Assembly (NCBI RefSeq): GCF_000812565.1
Contig: NZ_JTAM01000056.1
Span: 1 to 64,000, forward strand
Origin: Flammeovirga sp. OC4
GTDB taxonomy: Bacteria; Bacteroidota; Bacteroidia; Cytophagales; Flammeovirgaceae
Direction: 5' to 3'
Length of the DNA stretch: 64,000 nucleotides
Positions 26,751-36,700 of this stretch are shown here, one piece after another. Position 1 is the first letter of the stretch. Each line of letters begins with the position of its first letter. The notes beneath the pieces are model-generated. The model did not search any database and was not told where the DNA came from. It was given only the letters and a program-made list of their open reading frames with translations. A program made the translations under genes and the position numbers.

Positions 26751-27959
26751 ATGGAGACATCAAAAAAGATTCCTGCTGTTATACTTAATGGGTTCTTGGG
26801 TTCGGGAAAAACGACCTTATTTAGAAACTTATTAGGCCAATCCAATACAAAAGACATTCCTGTTTGTGCCATCGTTAATGATATGAGCGAATTGGATGTT
26901 GATGGTGAATTATTGGGTACTACAGACGCTGTAGAAGAAAATAGCAGTATCATGGAGTCTATCCACAACTGCTTATTGAGTAGTGATAAAGGGATTGAAA
27001 AATTAGATCAAGCTATCGAAAGATTATTAGCAAAACATCAACCCAAGTTAATTATCATTGAAACATCAGGTAGTTGTCACCCAATGCCACTTGTGGAATA
27101 CTTTAAGGAGCAAAATGAGGTGCAATTGATTGGAGTATTTGCCTTAATTGATAGTTTGATGCTCAGTCATGATTTTAATTATGGAGAGCAACTTATTCCT
27201 AGACTTCAACAAAACTTAAGTAACGGTAAGAGAGATACTGTTAATTTATTGGTGGAACAGGTGATGTTTTGTAGTCATCTTTTCTTGACAAAAAGTGATC
27301 GAATTGAGAAAGATAAGCTTCCACATATTGCGTCGTATATTCAACAAATCAACCCTTATGCCTCCACTCATTCACTTAGTTTTGGAAGGCTAGAGATCGA
27401 GGCTTTGTTTGATCTTCCAGAATACGACTACTTTAAAGTAGCTCAGCTTGTTCAAGAATTAAAACCTGTTTTGGAAGCCGAATCTAAAGATGACCGCCCC
27501 TACAATATGGCAACGAGAGTAATCAAAGATGATCGCCCTTTTCATCCTCAACGCCTTTGGAATATTTGTCATGAATACTTAGATCAAAGAATTTACAGAA
27601 GCAAAGGCTTTTTCTGGTTAGCAAGCAGAGATAAACATTCATTACTTTGGAATCAGGTTGCAGGTGGAATTAGCCTAGAAATCATTGGGTCTTGGCGATC
27701 TGGGATTTTAGAAGATCCAGATAATGGTCTTATAGAAGAAGAGATTATAAAACTAAAAGAAATCGTTGCCCAAGAAGCAGGACGTTTTGGCGACCGCCAT
27801 TGTGACCTTACAGTCATCGGCGATGAATCACAAGTGGATCGATTTACTGATGCGTTAAAATCTTGTTTCCTTACAGATAAAGAAATTGAACTTTGGGAAA
27901 ATGGATTTTCATTTGAAGACCCTTGGCCTAAAAATATTGTCAGAATTAAAAATGTATAA
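26751..27959 (+). CDS. COG0523 / CobW-family GTPase lacking the CxCC motif
   Basis: This 402-residue protein has the G3E GTPase parts: Walker A GFLGSGKTT (14-22), a Walker-B-like IIIETSGSCHP (101-111) and a TKSD base motif. The C-terminal CobW_C domain (about 260-390, HPQRLWNICHEYL ... HCDLTVIGDESQVD) is present. COG0523 proteins deliver metal, often zinc, to client enzymes. The family metal motif CxCC, expected near residue 70, is absent; only one Cys (74) is in that stretch (ESIHNCLLSS). Cys109-His110 could take part in an alternative site. It is transcribed alone. A zinc or cobalt chaperone role is likely but the metal is not certain. Confidence 0.82.
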   Translation: METSKKIPAVILNGFLGSGKTTLFRNLLGQSNTKDIPVCAIVNDMSELDVDGELLGTTDAVEENSSIMESIHNCLLSSDKGIEKLDQAIERLLAKHQPKLIIIETSGSCHPMPLVEYFKEQNEVQLIGVFALIDSLMLSHDFNYGEQLIPRLQQNLSNGKRDTVNLLVEQVMFCSHLFLTKSDRIEKDKLPHIASYIQQINPYASTHSLSFGRLEIEALFDLPEYDYFKVAQLVQELKPVLEAESKDDRPYNMATRVIKDDRPFHPQRLWNICHEYLDQRIYRSKGFFWLASRDKHSLLWNQVAGGISLEIIGSWRSGILEDPDNGLIEEEIIKLKEIVAQEAGRFGDRHCDLTVIGDESQVDRFTDALKSCFLTDKEIELWENGFSFEDPWPKNIVRIKNV

Positions 27960-28455
27960 GTGCTATTCACTTAGCAATAGCATCTTATTTTAATAGAAAT
28001 ATACCTTCAAATTGGGTTGCAATGCTTTTTATCCTAGAAATCACTTTTTGGGGTTAAACATGAATTTATCACATGTATTAAGCATTGCAATTCAACTACT
28101 TACAAAAAACAAGACCCTTCGCTTTCTTCTAATAATACAATAATTGTAATTTTCACATATTAATGAAACAGTTGTACATATCTAATATTCAAGCAACTGA
28201 TATTAAAAATATTACTACATTTACATTAACAATATTTAAATACTATTTTGCTATTTTAAACTGCTCAAAAGTCAATGGGACACAAAATTATGAATGAACT
28301 TTTTTAGTAAAAAAAAGGTTAGCTGTAATATTAAAGATGTAGTTACACATTATTAAGAAAACCTGAAACAGGTCAACAATCAATTATTCTATTACTTATC
28401 ACTATTTTGGTACTTGTTCTTTACACTAGAAGAACAATATTTTAAATGTAAAATT
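27960..28455. other. AT-rich intergenic region with a long-range inverted repeat
   Basis: This 496-bp gap has no gene. TGCTATT/AATAGCA (27961-27967 with 27976-27982) could be a weak terminator of the CobW-like gene. TTGCAATGCTT (28017-28027) and AAGCATTGCAA (28080-28090) are an 11-bp perfect inverted repeat 52 nt apart, whose meaning is unknown. No promoter is clear before the next gene. Confidence 0.45.
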
Positions 28456-29058
28456 ATGTATAACAATAAATTATTCAAGAAGATTTTATTCTTATTATTA
28501 ATTTTCACTCCGCTTTTTATCATTAATGCGAACGCTCGTGGTATCAATGTAAATGACATCGATGCTGATCATTACATTATTGATTTTACGCATTTCTTAT
28601 TCTTCTCTACAATAGGAATTATTTTCACAAAGAAAAACTGTAGAGCAGTTTGGTTTTTACCAGCTGTATTTCTACTCAGTGTTTTCGGTGGTTATTTTGT
28701 TTCCTTAGATCATCTGTTCCTTGTTCCATACATTGAACAACTAATCATCTTGTCGTTAATCATACCGGGAGTTCTACTCTTTTTCCTCAATAAAGTTTCT
28801 GCCAATATGGTGGCCGCTGCACTTGTTTTAATCGGGTTTATTCAAGGTTATTCTGCCACACATGTAGAATCTCCTTTCTTAAATGAAACAGAATACGGTA
28901 TCAGTTTCCTCGTATCGACACTTGGTATTCTTATGGTCGGTTACGCACTCGGAAACATCTTTATTGAAAACGATAAGAAAAGAGGTTTCAACTTACGTCT
29001 TGGAGGTACAATTGCACTTATCATTAACTCTATTCTTTGGTTAAATGCTGTCATTTAA
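28456..29058 (+). CDS. Polytopic membrane protein, function unknown
   Basis: This protein of about 200 residues starts at the ATG at 28456 (MYNNKLFKK) and has an N-terminal hydrophobic segment that could be a signal (to about residue 28). After a short polar stretch with NVNDIDADHYIIDFTHFLFF come about five more hydrophobic helices. I do not recognise the family. Asp-Asp-His and a second His next to the first helix could bind a metal, which is only a suggestion. It is a single gene followed by a strong terminator. Confidence 0.65.
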   Translation: MYNNKLFKKILFLLLIFTPLFIINANARGINVNDIDADHYIIDFTHFLFFSTIGIIFTKKNCRAVWFLPAVFLLSVFGGYFVSLDHLFLVPYIEQLIILSLIIPGVLLFFLNKVSANMVAAALVLIGFIQGYSATHVESPFLNETEYGISFLVSTLGILMVGYALGNIFIENDKKRGFNLRLGGTIALIINSILWLNAVI

Positions 29059-29083
29059 TTAATAGATTACTCTCCAAAATTTT

Positions 29084-29130
29084 AATCCCCAACTATACGG
29101 CTTTTGATCGTATAGTTGGGGATTTTTTGT
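29084..29130. terminator. Strong intrinsic terminator
   Basis: A 16-bp stem (29084-29099 with 29109-29124) and 9-nt loop are followed by a T tract. It ends the membrane-protein gene and may also serve the HTCS gene that comes in from the other strand. Confidence 0.88.
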
Positions 29131-29214
29131 TGAAACGCTACCTAGTTTAAAATCTTTGAAGCGAGAACGTGGATGTTTTAGTAATACGTCTGTATAAGAT
29201 GCACAATATTAGTA

Positions 29215-32200
29215 TCAATTAATCGGTTTCCTATACTGCGACGGTGTTTGCCCAAATTGTTTTTTAAATGATCTTCTGAAGTATTGAGGATCATTGAAGC
29301 CTACCTCATAGGCAATTTCAGAAATGTTTAAATCTGATGTTTTCAGAAGTTCTAAAGCTCTTTGGAAACGGATATTTCTGACAAACTCCACTGGAGGCAT
29401 ACCCGTTTCAGTTTTAATTTTTCTGTAGAATTGAATATTACTCATGTTCATTTCCTTCGCTAATTCTGGTACGGAGAACTCCACTTCGGTGATATTTTTC
29501 TCTACAATTTTTCGCACCTGATCTTCAAAAGAAAGATTGGCTTTTGAAGTTCTCTTAGAAGGTTTTTTCGGTTCGGCATTGAGTAAGCTTGTTCTTGCTT
29601 TTAACAATTGATTGACCCTTACTTCTATATGTTTTGGTGCGAAAGGTTTAGCAATAAATGAATCTGCCCCTGCCTCCAATGCTTTGATCCGCTCTTGTGT
29701 ATCGGGATTTGGTGAAAGTAGGACGATTGGAATTTGTTTGGTTTGTTCTCCAGATTTAATTTTTTCTGAAAGTTGTAAACCATCTATCCCTTCTACGTAC
29801 ATTTCAGAAATAACTAATGACGGGAAGTACTTCAATACCTTTTCGTAAGCATCCAATCCATTTTCGGCAAAAATAATTTTATATTCTTGTTCTAAAATAC
29901 TGCCTAAGTATTCACGAAGTTCTCTTGACTTTTCTACAATAAGAATAAGGTCTTCTTTTTCTGTTGTATCATCTTCTTTATTGAACGATTGTGTTTTAGG
30001 GAACTTCAATCGTTCAGTTTCAGAATAAAGTAACTTCGAGATAACATCTTGGTCTTTGACTTCCTTCTCAGTTGAAGAGTAATAATCGTTATCTGATGGA
30101 ATAAGTACCGTGAACTTAGAACCCAATGAAGGTGTACTTTCCACTTCGATGATACCGTTCATCACTTCAATAATCGATTTGGTAAAAGCTAAACCTAAAC
30201 CAGACCCCATATCTTTCTTTCCTTGTACCTTATAAAAGCGATCAAAAATGGTTTCGAGATCCTCATTATGAATACCTACACCTGAGTCCTTCACTTCTAC
30301 CTTTAAGTAATTCTTCGACTTCTTCTGAGGTACTTTTCCTTTATAATTCAACAGTTGTTGTTGTACATCTTCATGTGAAATTGTAGAAACATTTACCCAC
30401 ACGCCACCACTGTCCACGTTGTATTTAAAGGCATTGGAAAGCAGGTTATACATTACCGCTTCAAACATAAAGCGATCTATAAACACACTTTTCTGAAGTT
30501 TTTCATCAATGGATATGTTATAACTGACCTTTTTTCGCTTTGCGGTATGTTTGAAAGCTTCGGTAATTTCTTTGACAACCAAATCAGTCGTTTCTTCTTT
30601 TATATTCAATTTCAGCTGACCATGCTGACTCTTGGTCAAAAACATAATTTGATCCGTCAACCTTAACAACCTTTGTGCATTTCTGTATGCTACCGTTAGA
30701 GTACCTTGATACTTTTCCTCTACAACACAATTCTGAGCAATTTGCTCAATAGGCCCTAACACCAATGTAAGTGGAGTTCTTAATTCGTGAGATAAATTGG
30801 TGAAGAAGTTTACTTTTCTTTCATATTCAATTTTCTCTTCAAGTACTTTTAGGTGTTCGTATTTTTCCTGATTGGCTTGAATATCTTTCTTTCTTCTCCA
30901 TCGCATAATCACCACTGTTGCTCCTACAAAGAAGCATAAGTAAAAAATAAATGCGATGGGCGATTTGTACCATACCGGAACAATTTTAATCTGTAATGTC
31001 TTGACCTGATCACTCCATACTCCATCCACATTAGAAGCCATCAAAGTGAATTCGTAGTTCCCTGGCATTAAACCATTGTACGTGACAATATGATTGTTGT
31101 CTGTTGTTTCAATCCAATCCTTGTCCAATCCATCAAGCTTATATCTGAAGATTTTCCCATCACCTTTAGAATAATTCAAAGTAGATAAATGAAAAGAAAA
31201 AGTATTCTGATCGTGGGCCAATTCAATGGAAGAAACATTTTGAATCACATCCTCCAAAATCACTTTGGAATTCACCTTTTCTTTGGAATGAATCTCTTTC
31301 TTTTTTAGATAAAACTTTGTAATAACAGGAGCCCAAGTATTCGGGTTTTGTTTAAATGATGACACTTCCAAAAAGTCCACTCCCTTATCTCCTCCTAATA
31401 AAATATCTCCTTTTGCAGTGAGCTTTTTGGAGGCATTATAATACCTCTCATTCGATAGCCCATCATCAATACTGTAAGTTAAAAGTCTATCATCGTTCCA
31501 TTCAAAAACATTCGTCAAAGTAGTACCCCAAATTTCATTTTCTTTGGTTTTTACAATGCTCGTAATGATGACTTTCAAAAGCTTCTCAGGGATATTTTTC
31601 TGGCTGAAATGACGCTTATTTTTGATAAATTCAAATAATCCATTTTCGGTTGAAATCAATAAGGTATTGTCATCTTTTTCTATAATATCTGAAACTAAAG
31701 AAGTGTTCATTGTCGGCGTTTGAACGTTGTATTGTTCAAGTTCAGTGATAGAAAAACGTCTATCATAAGTCATTTTCCATAAGCCCTCACCTCTTGTACC
31801 TATCCAAAGTACACTATCGTTTTCAGGGTAAATTTTGACAATCGGAGCTTCGAATAATCTCCTTCCTTCTCCTTTGTTTAAAGCGACAAATTTATTGTTT
31901 GCCTTATCATAATATCCTATTCCGGATTCCCAAAAACCCAACCATAAAGTTTTATCGTGTGGGTTACTGGCGATAGACATGACATACCTGTTGGGGATTT
32001 CATTCCACTTTTCATACTGCTGTTGTATTTTTGCAGTCGTGGTTTCAATTTTATACACTCCCTTCCCTGCCGTACTGACCCAAGTTGCATCATCAAATTC
32101 CTCAATACCTGTAATTTGCTCAAACCTTTCTTCGTGTTGCACAAAACGATTTGAAGAATCCAATTCAACAGTCGTGTTATAATATAAATCACCTGTAACG

Positions 32201-33258
32201 GTGCCAACCCATATCTTTTCGTCGACTTCCTCGACTGAGGCTACAGAGTTAATTTCTTGATCTAAAAGAGAGTGTATAGGTTTCTTAAAAAGATCATAAT
32301 AATATACTCCAAAGTGTGTACCGATCCACAATACTCCTGCTCGATCTTCAAAAATAGTAGAGAAGCCTTTTTTCCCTTCAACGGCTTCCATTTTCTCCAA
32401 TTTTTGAGTTTTTATATCAATAGAATAGATGTCCCTTGCAGTCATAAACCACAATCTGTTTTTATCCGATGGCGAATGCTTTAGATAGGATTTATTATTA
32501 CTGGTAAGCTGATTGATTATTCTTCCTTCAAGCTTATTTTTATTGATATTTACCGTAAAAACACCCTTTGCATTGGAACACCAAATTTGATTTTTATCGG
32601 ATTGAATAATGCTGTAAACCTTTCCATAAGACTCTCCCAACAACACGGAAACATCTTTTGTTTTAATGTTCATACAGCCCATACCATGCATGGTACTAAA
32701 CCATATAAAACCTCTTTTGTCATAATGTACCGACAGCACTAAATCTTGCTTATACATTTGGGTATCAAACTCATTTCCTAGATCTTTGATTTTATAGGAA
32801 GTGAATATTTTATTTTTCTGATGGTAGAAGACCAATCCGTTTTCTTTGGTGCCTATCCAAACATTTCCATTACCGTCTTCCGTAAGAGAGTTGATACGTT
32901 TTACATTGAGAGTTCTAGCTGATTCTGAGAGTTGAGTGAGGTGTGTAAAACTATCTTTCTGCTTATCATAAATGAAAATACCATTGTTTGCCGTTCCGAT
33001 CCATATTTGACCGTTGGAATGTTCTAATAAAACAGAGACTTTTTTCTCTAATAAAGGTTCGTAACTTCTTTCTCCAAAACTAGTAATTTCATAACCATCA
33101 TATTTATACAATCCATCCCAAGAGGAAATCCAAAGATACCCCTCCTTATCTTGAATGATATTGGTAACGGCACCCGCAAAATTTGGCAATTTTGAAGGTG
33201 TACTCCAAAGTTGAAATGGAATACTAATGATAAGTAGTAATGTAAAAAATAGTTTCAT
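29215..33258 (-). CDS. Hybrid two-component sensor-regulator (HTCS) with degenerate receiver
   Basis: This 1347-residue protein has a signal peptide, a periplasmic double propeller of Reg_prop repeats (IWIGTANNGIF..., WIGTKENGLVFY...) to about 640, a Y_Y_Y domain (about 690-755), a membrane helix (766-786), HisKA with His824 in NLSHELRTPL, a HATPase_c (NLLSNAFKYN; GSGLGLAF), a receiver and an AraC DNA-binding end (about 1245-1345). HTCS proteins sense oligosaccharides in the periplasm and switch on a nearby polysaccharide locus. The receiver is odd: the phospho-acceptor position is Glu1152 (LVISEMY) and the usual Asp-Asp pair is Glu1109-Lys1110. The kinase looks intact. Which locus it controls is unknown. 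Confidence 0.92.
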   Translation of the reverse strand: MKLFFTLLLIISIPFQLWSTPSKLPNFAGAVTNIIQDKEGYLWISSWDGLYKYDGYEITSFGERSYEPLLEKKVSVLLEHSNGQIWIGTANNGIFIYDKQKDSFTHLTQLSESARTLNVKRINSLTEDGNGNVWIGTKENGLVFYHQKNKIFTSYKIKDLGNEFDTQMYKQDLVLSVHYDKRGFIWFSTMHGMGCMNIKTKDVSVLLGESYGKVYSIIQSDKNQIWCSNAKGVFTVNINKNKLEGRIINQLTSNNKSYLKHSPSDKNRLWFMTARDIYSIDIKTQKLEKMEAVEGKKGFSTIFEDRAGVLWIGTHFGVYYYDLFKKPIHSLLDQEINSVASVEEVDEKIWVGTVTGDLYYNTTVELDSSNRFVQHEERFEQITGIEEFDDATWVSTAGKGVYKIETTTAKIQQQYEKWNEIPNRYVMSIASNPHDKTLWLGFWESGIGYYDKANNKFVALNKGEGRRLFEAPIVKIYPENDSVLWIGTRGEGLWKMTYDRRFSITELEQYNVQTPTMNTSLVSDIIEKDDNTLLISTENGLFEFIKNKRHFSQKNIPEKLLKVIITSIVKTKENEIWGTTLTNVFEWNDDRLLTYSIDDGLSNERYYNASKKLTAKGDILLGGDKGVDFLEVSSFKQNPNTWAPVITKFYLKKKEIHSKEKVNSKVILEDVIQNVSSIELAHDQNTFSFHLSTLNYSKGDGKIFRYKLDGLDKDWIETTDNNHIVTYNGLMPGNYEFTLMASNVDGVWSDQVKTLQIKIVPVWYKSPIAFIFYLCFFVGATVVIMRWRRKKDIQANQEKYEHLKVLEEKIEYERKVNFFTNLSHELRTPLTLVLGPIEQIAQNCVVEEKYQGTLTVAYRNAQRLLRLTDQIMFLTKSQHGQLKLNIKEETTDLVVKEITEAFKHTAKRKKVSYNISIDEKLQKSVFIDRFMFEAVMYNLLSNAFKYNVDSGGVWVNVSTISHEDVQQQLLNYKGKVPQKKSKNYLKVEVKDSGVGIHNEDLETIFDRFYKVQGKKDMGSGLGLAFTKSIIEVMNGIIEVESTPSLGSKFTVLIPSDNDYYSSTEKEVKDQDVISKLLYSETERLKFPKTQSFNKEDDTTEKEDLILIVEKSRELREYLGSILEQEYKIIFAENGLDAYEKVLKYFPSLVISEMYVEGIDGLQLSEKIKSGEQTKQIPIVLLSPNPDTQERIKALEAGADSFIAKPFAPKHIEVRVNQLLKARTSLLNAEPKKPSKRTSKANLSFEDQVRKIVEKNITEVEFSVPELAKEMNMSNIQFYRKIKTETGMPPVEFVRNIRFQRALELLKTSDLNISEIAYEVGFNDPQYFRRSFKKQFGQTPSQYRKPIN

Positions 33259-33275
33259 CGAATCTTATTTACTCT

Positions 33276-33283
33276 CAAAATTA
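33276..33283 (-). promoter_or_regulatory. Candidate -7 element for the HTCS gene
   Basis: On the minus strand the sequence reads TAATTTTG, which fits TAnnTTTG, 17 bp before the start codon. The leader would be very short, and no -33 element is clear. Confidence 0.3.
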
Positions 33284-33319
33284 TACTGTAAAACTAACTA
33301 AAATTTAGGTGAAGTACAT

Positions 33320-33702
33320 TGTAAACCAAATTATCGTCAACTTTCAATCGACCTTTCTACAAGCATTTATAGGGTCTACTTTCAAACTTCCTTATTCTTC
33401 ATTTTTGTCTTAACACAAAAACGAAGCAAAAAAGTCAAGGCTTAGAAGTCAAAAGCTAAATTCCATTCCTCTCGCCTAAATGATTTTAAACTCGCTGCGC
33501 TCAAACAACAAAATCATTTTTAACGGCTCAATACATGAAATTCTTAACGCTTTTCCCTTCAAGGCCGGGGTAGTACTACCAAACGAATTAGGTAGAAGGT
33601 CCACTGGCGCGAATGTTAAGCGCTAGCGTCATTCGTGTCCTAAAGATCAGCAGAAATCTCCCGATTTCTAAATCTAATAAATAGTTGAAAACTTAGTTTA
33701 CA
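33320..33702. repeat. TIR-bounded composite repeat with hairpin family 3, copy A
   Basis: The block runs from TGTAAACCAA to CTTAGTTTACA (33692-33702). It includes a 10-bp stem (33478-33487 with 33510-33519), a hairpin CGAATG...CATTCG at 33610-33635 and a hairpin AGAAATC-TCCC-GATTTCT at 33652-33669. Much of the sequence is shared with 47706-47936, notably GCGCGAATGTTAAGCG and the ends. It fills most of the 535-bp gap between the two regulators. No coding frame is credible. Confidence 0.75.
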
Positions 33703-33793
33703 ATCTTTTAGTACATGGAAAGAAGAAAAAGGATATTTTTTAGGGAATTCATACCTCTTACCTAAAAAAGTTCAATCACTTTTTTCCTAATAC

Positions 33794-36700
33794 TTATATT
33801 TCAAACCCTAAAATAGTTATATCGTCCCGTTGTTCTTCTTTTCCTTGATGTATTCTTAATACGTCCAATAACAATTTGTACTGTTTATCAAAATGCAACT
33901 TGATTGTTTGGGAAAGGATCTTTTCAAATTTCACGGTTCCAAACTTTTTCCTGTCAATATCACATTGGTCAATGTAACCATCAGTCAGCATATAAAATCG
34001 ATCTCCTTGTTGTAGTTGGAAAAACTGATCAGTGAATTTGATATCCTTCTTCCTCAATTTTCCACCAATCGATTTCTTGTCTCCTACAACTCTCTTCAAT
34101 TCCTCGTCATTAGAAGAATACAAAAACATGGAACCTTTGGCAGATGCAAAACATAATTCAATATTCTCTTTTTTATCAATTCTGACCACACTCAAATCCA
34201 TTCCATCCATGTTCTTAGATTGCTCTTGCTTCAAGGCTTTGCGAATGCCTTCATCTAAGTGCTTTAATATTTCTGAAGGGGTTTCGATATTGTATTCATT
34301 GACAATTTTATTCAATAATGAAACACCAATCATCGACATAAATGCACCAGGAACACCATGTCCAGTACAATCCACCACTGCGATAAAAAGTCTATTTTGA
34401 TCATCCTTTGCACTTACCCAATAAAAATCTCCCGAGACGATGTCCTTTGGTTTGAAAATAATAAAATGGTTTCGAAAGAAAAAGTCATACGACTCCTTGA
34501 TCGGTAATATCGCCTCTTGCATGGTTTGAGCATAACGGATAGAGTCAGTAATGTGTCTATTCTTTGAAACGATCTCCCCGTTGGCTTTTTGGAGTTGGTC
34601 TACAAGGTTTGAAATCTTATCATTCTTTTCTTTCAGGTCCTTATTTCTATCTGAAATTAATTTGTTGGTAGTCGACAAATCGTCTCTTTGTTTTTCCAAC
34701 TTTTCAGCCTGTTGTTGTACCTCATTATTGATTTCCACAAGGTCATTATTCTTTTCTGCCAACTCATGTGTTCTGTCCTTTACGATTTTCTCTAGTGCTT
34801 GTTGCTCTTTTTTATAAGAGCGAACTTTCCATCGATACCCAACAATTATTGTGACCAAAAGTATCACCAAAACCAACAGTCTAAACCACCACGTTTGCCA
34901 ATATGGAGGTTGAATGACCAACAATACTTCTTGCCCTTGTTCATTCCAAAGTCCATCATTATTCGTTCCCTTCACTCTGAAAATATACTCTCCAGGGTCC
35001 AAGTTGGTATAAATCGCTTCTCTTTTTCTTCCCACATAATTCCAGTCTTTATCAAACCCCTCCATGATGTAGGCGTACTCATTTTTCTCGGGGTTGATCA
35101 TGTTCAAAGACACAAAACTAAAAGTGATCACATTTTGATAATGATTCAATAGAATTTCTGATGTATTGGTAATGCTCTTTTTCAGTACTGAAGTGCTTGA
35201 ATCAGGAAGAACTTCTCGATTAAAAATAGAGAAGTTGGTCAAAATGACATTGGGTTTGAAAAGATTGGTTCGGATCTCTTTTGGGAAAAAGGCATTGGCT
35301 CCATTTGTTCCTCCAAAGATCAACTCACCATCCCTAGTCTTGCAATAGGCCATTGGATTAAACTGATTCCCTTGTAATCCGTCTTCTTTTGTAAAATGTT
35401 TGAAGGTCTCTTCTTTGATATTAAACTTCGAAATTCCGGTGTTTGAACTTATCCAAAGGTTATTACTTTCATCTTCCAAAATGCCATGAACAGCATTGCT
35501 CATCAGTCCTTCTTTTTCGGAAAATCGTGTCATCAAACCTTTATGGTAGCCTGTAATCGGATGCTTTAATTTATCTTTTGAAATTTTATTTAAGCCTCCT
35601 GCTGAACCGATCCACATTGCCCCCTCTTTGCTTTCATGAATAGAATAAATCCAATTGTGGGCCAAAGAATTATTATCCTTTTTTTTATGGTTAAAACTCA
35701 CCCAACTGTTTTCATCAGGATAGTAGATTGAAAGTCCACCGTAAGTCCCAACCCAAATCCAACCTCTTGAATCTTCAAATACATTGAGCACCCAATTACT
35801 CGCTAATGATCCATGCCCTTTTGTATTTTCTCTTGAAAACACACGAAACGTTTCTTTTTTTCTATCAAACAAAGCTAATCCACCTCCATTGGTTGCCACC
35901 CAAAGCTGTTTTTTACTATCCTCATAAATAAATCTCACATCATCATGAGGAAGGCTTTCCCCATCCAAAGGATTGTTTTTATAGGTTTTTACCGACTTAG
36001 TTTTAAGGTCCAATTTTGACAATCCTCCCAAGTAAGAACCAATCCAAATCGTCCCTTGTCGATCCTCCGAAATTGCAAGAATTGAGCGTTTCTGTAATTT
36101 ATGAGGATTACCATCTTCAGGTTTAAAATGTTCATAGCGATTGTTTTTTTGATCCAATTTAGAGATGCTTCCTTCTCTAGTTCCGAACCAAAGATTACCC
36201 CTGCTGTCTTCTAAAATAGATTGTACTGTTTCATGATTTAAACTATTATAGTTCATCACCTCTCTTCGGAAGGTTCTGAATTTTTTATAGTTCGGTTCTA
36301 TATAATCAACACCATCTCCATAAAACCCGCACCACAATATATTTTGCTGATCATAGTGTAACGATAATACGCCATTGGAAGCGATACTATTCTCTTTCAA
36401 ATCACTATTTCTGAAAACACTGATCACTTGGTAATTAAAAGAGGAGAGTAAATGCAATCCGTCTGAAGATGCAATCCAAATATTTTGAAAATGATCGATT
36501 ACAATATCTTTTACACTAGGATGTTTTAAGGCTTTATTGGTAGGCAGTAAATAATTGACTTTTTTATTATTCGGTTCTACTAAAAACAAACCATTTTGGA
36601 GCGTTCCTACCAGTATCTTTTTATTGTCCGTCAATGCCATTTTGGTGATACTACTTGCCTTGTTCTCAGCATAAAAAGACTCCTCTTTCTCTAAAAAAAC

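Noticed and set aside
27653-27970. Minus-strand frame of 105 codons
   Set aside because: It is antisense to the conserved C-terminal domain of the CobW-like gene.
34032-34817. Open frames of 122 and 88 codons on the plus strand within the SpoIIE-type gene
   Set aside because: They lie opposite a gene with clear domains, have low-complexity Ser/Phe/Leu products, and show no start signal or family match.
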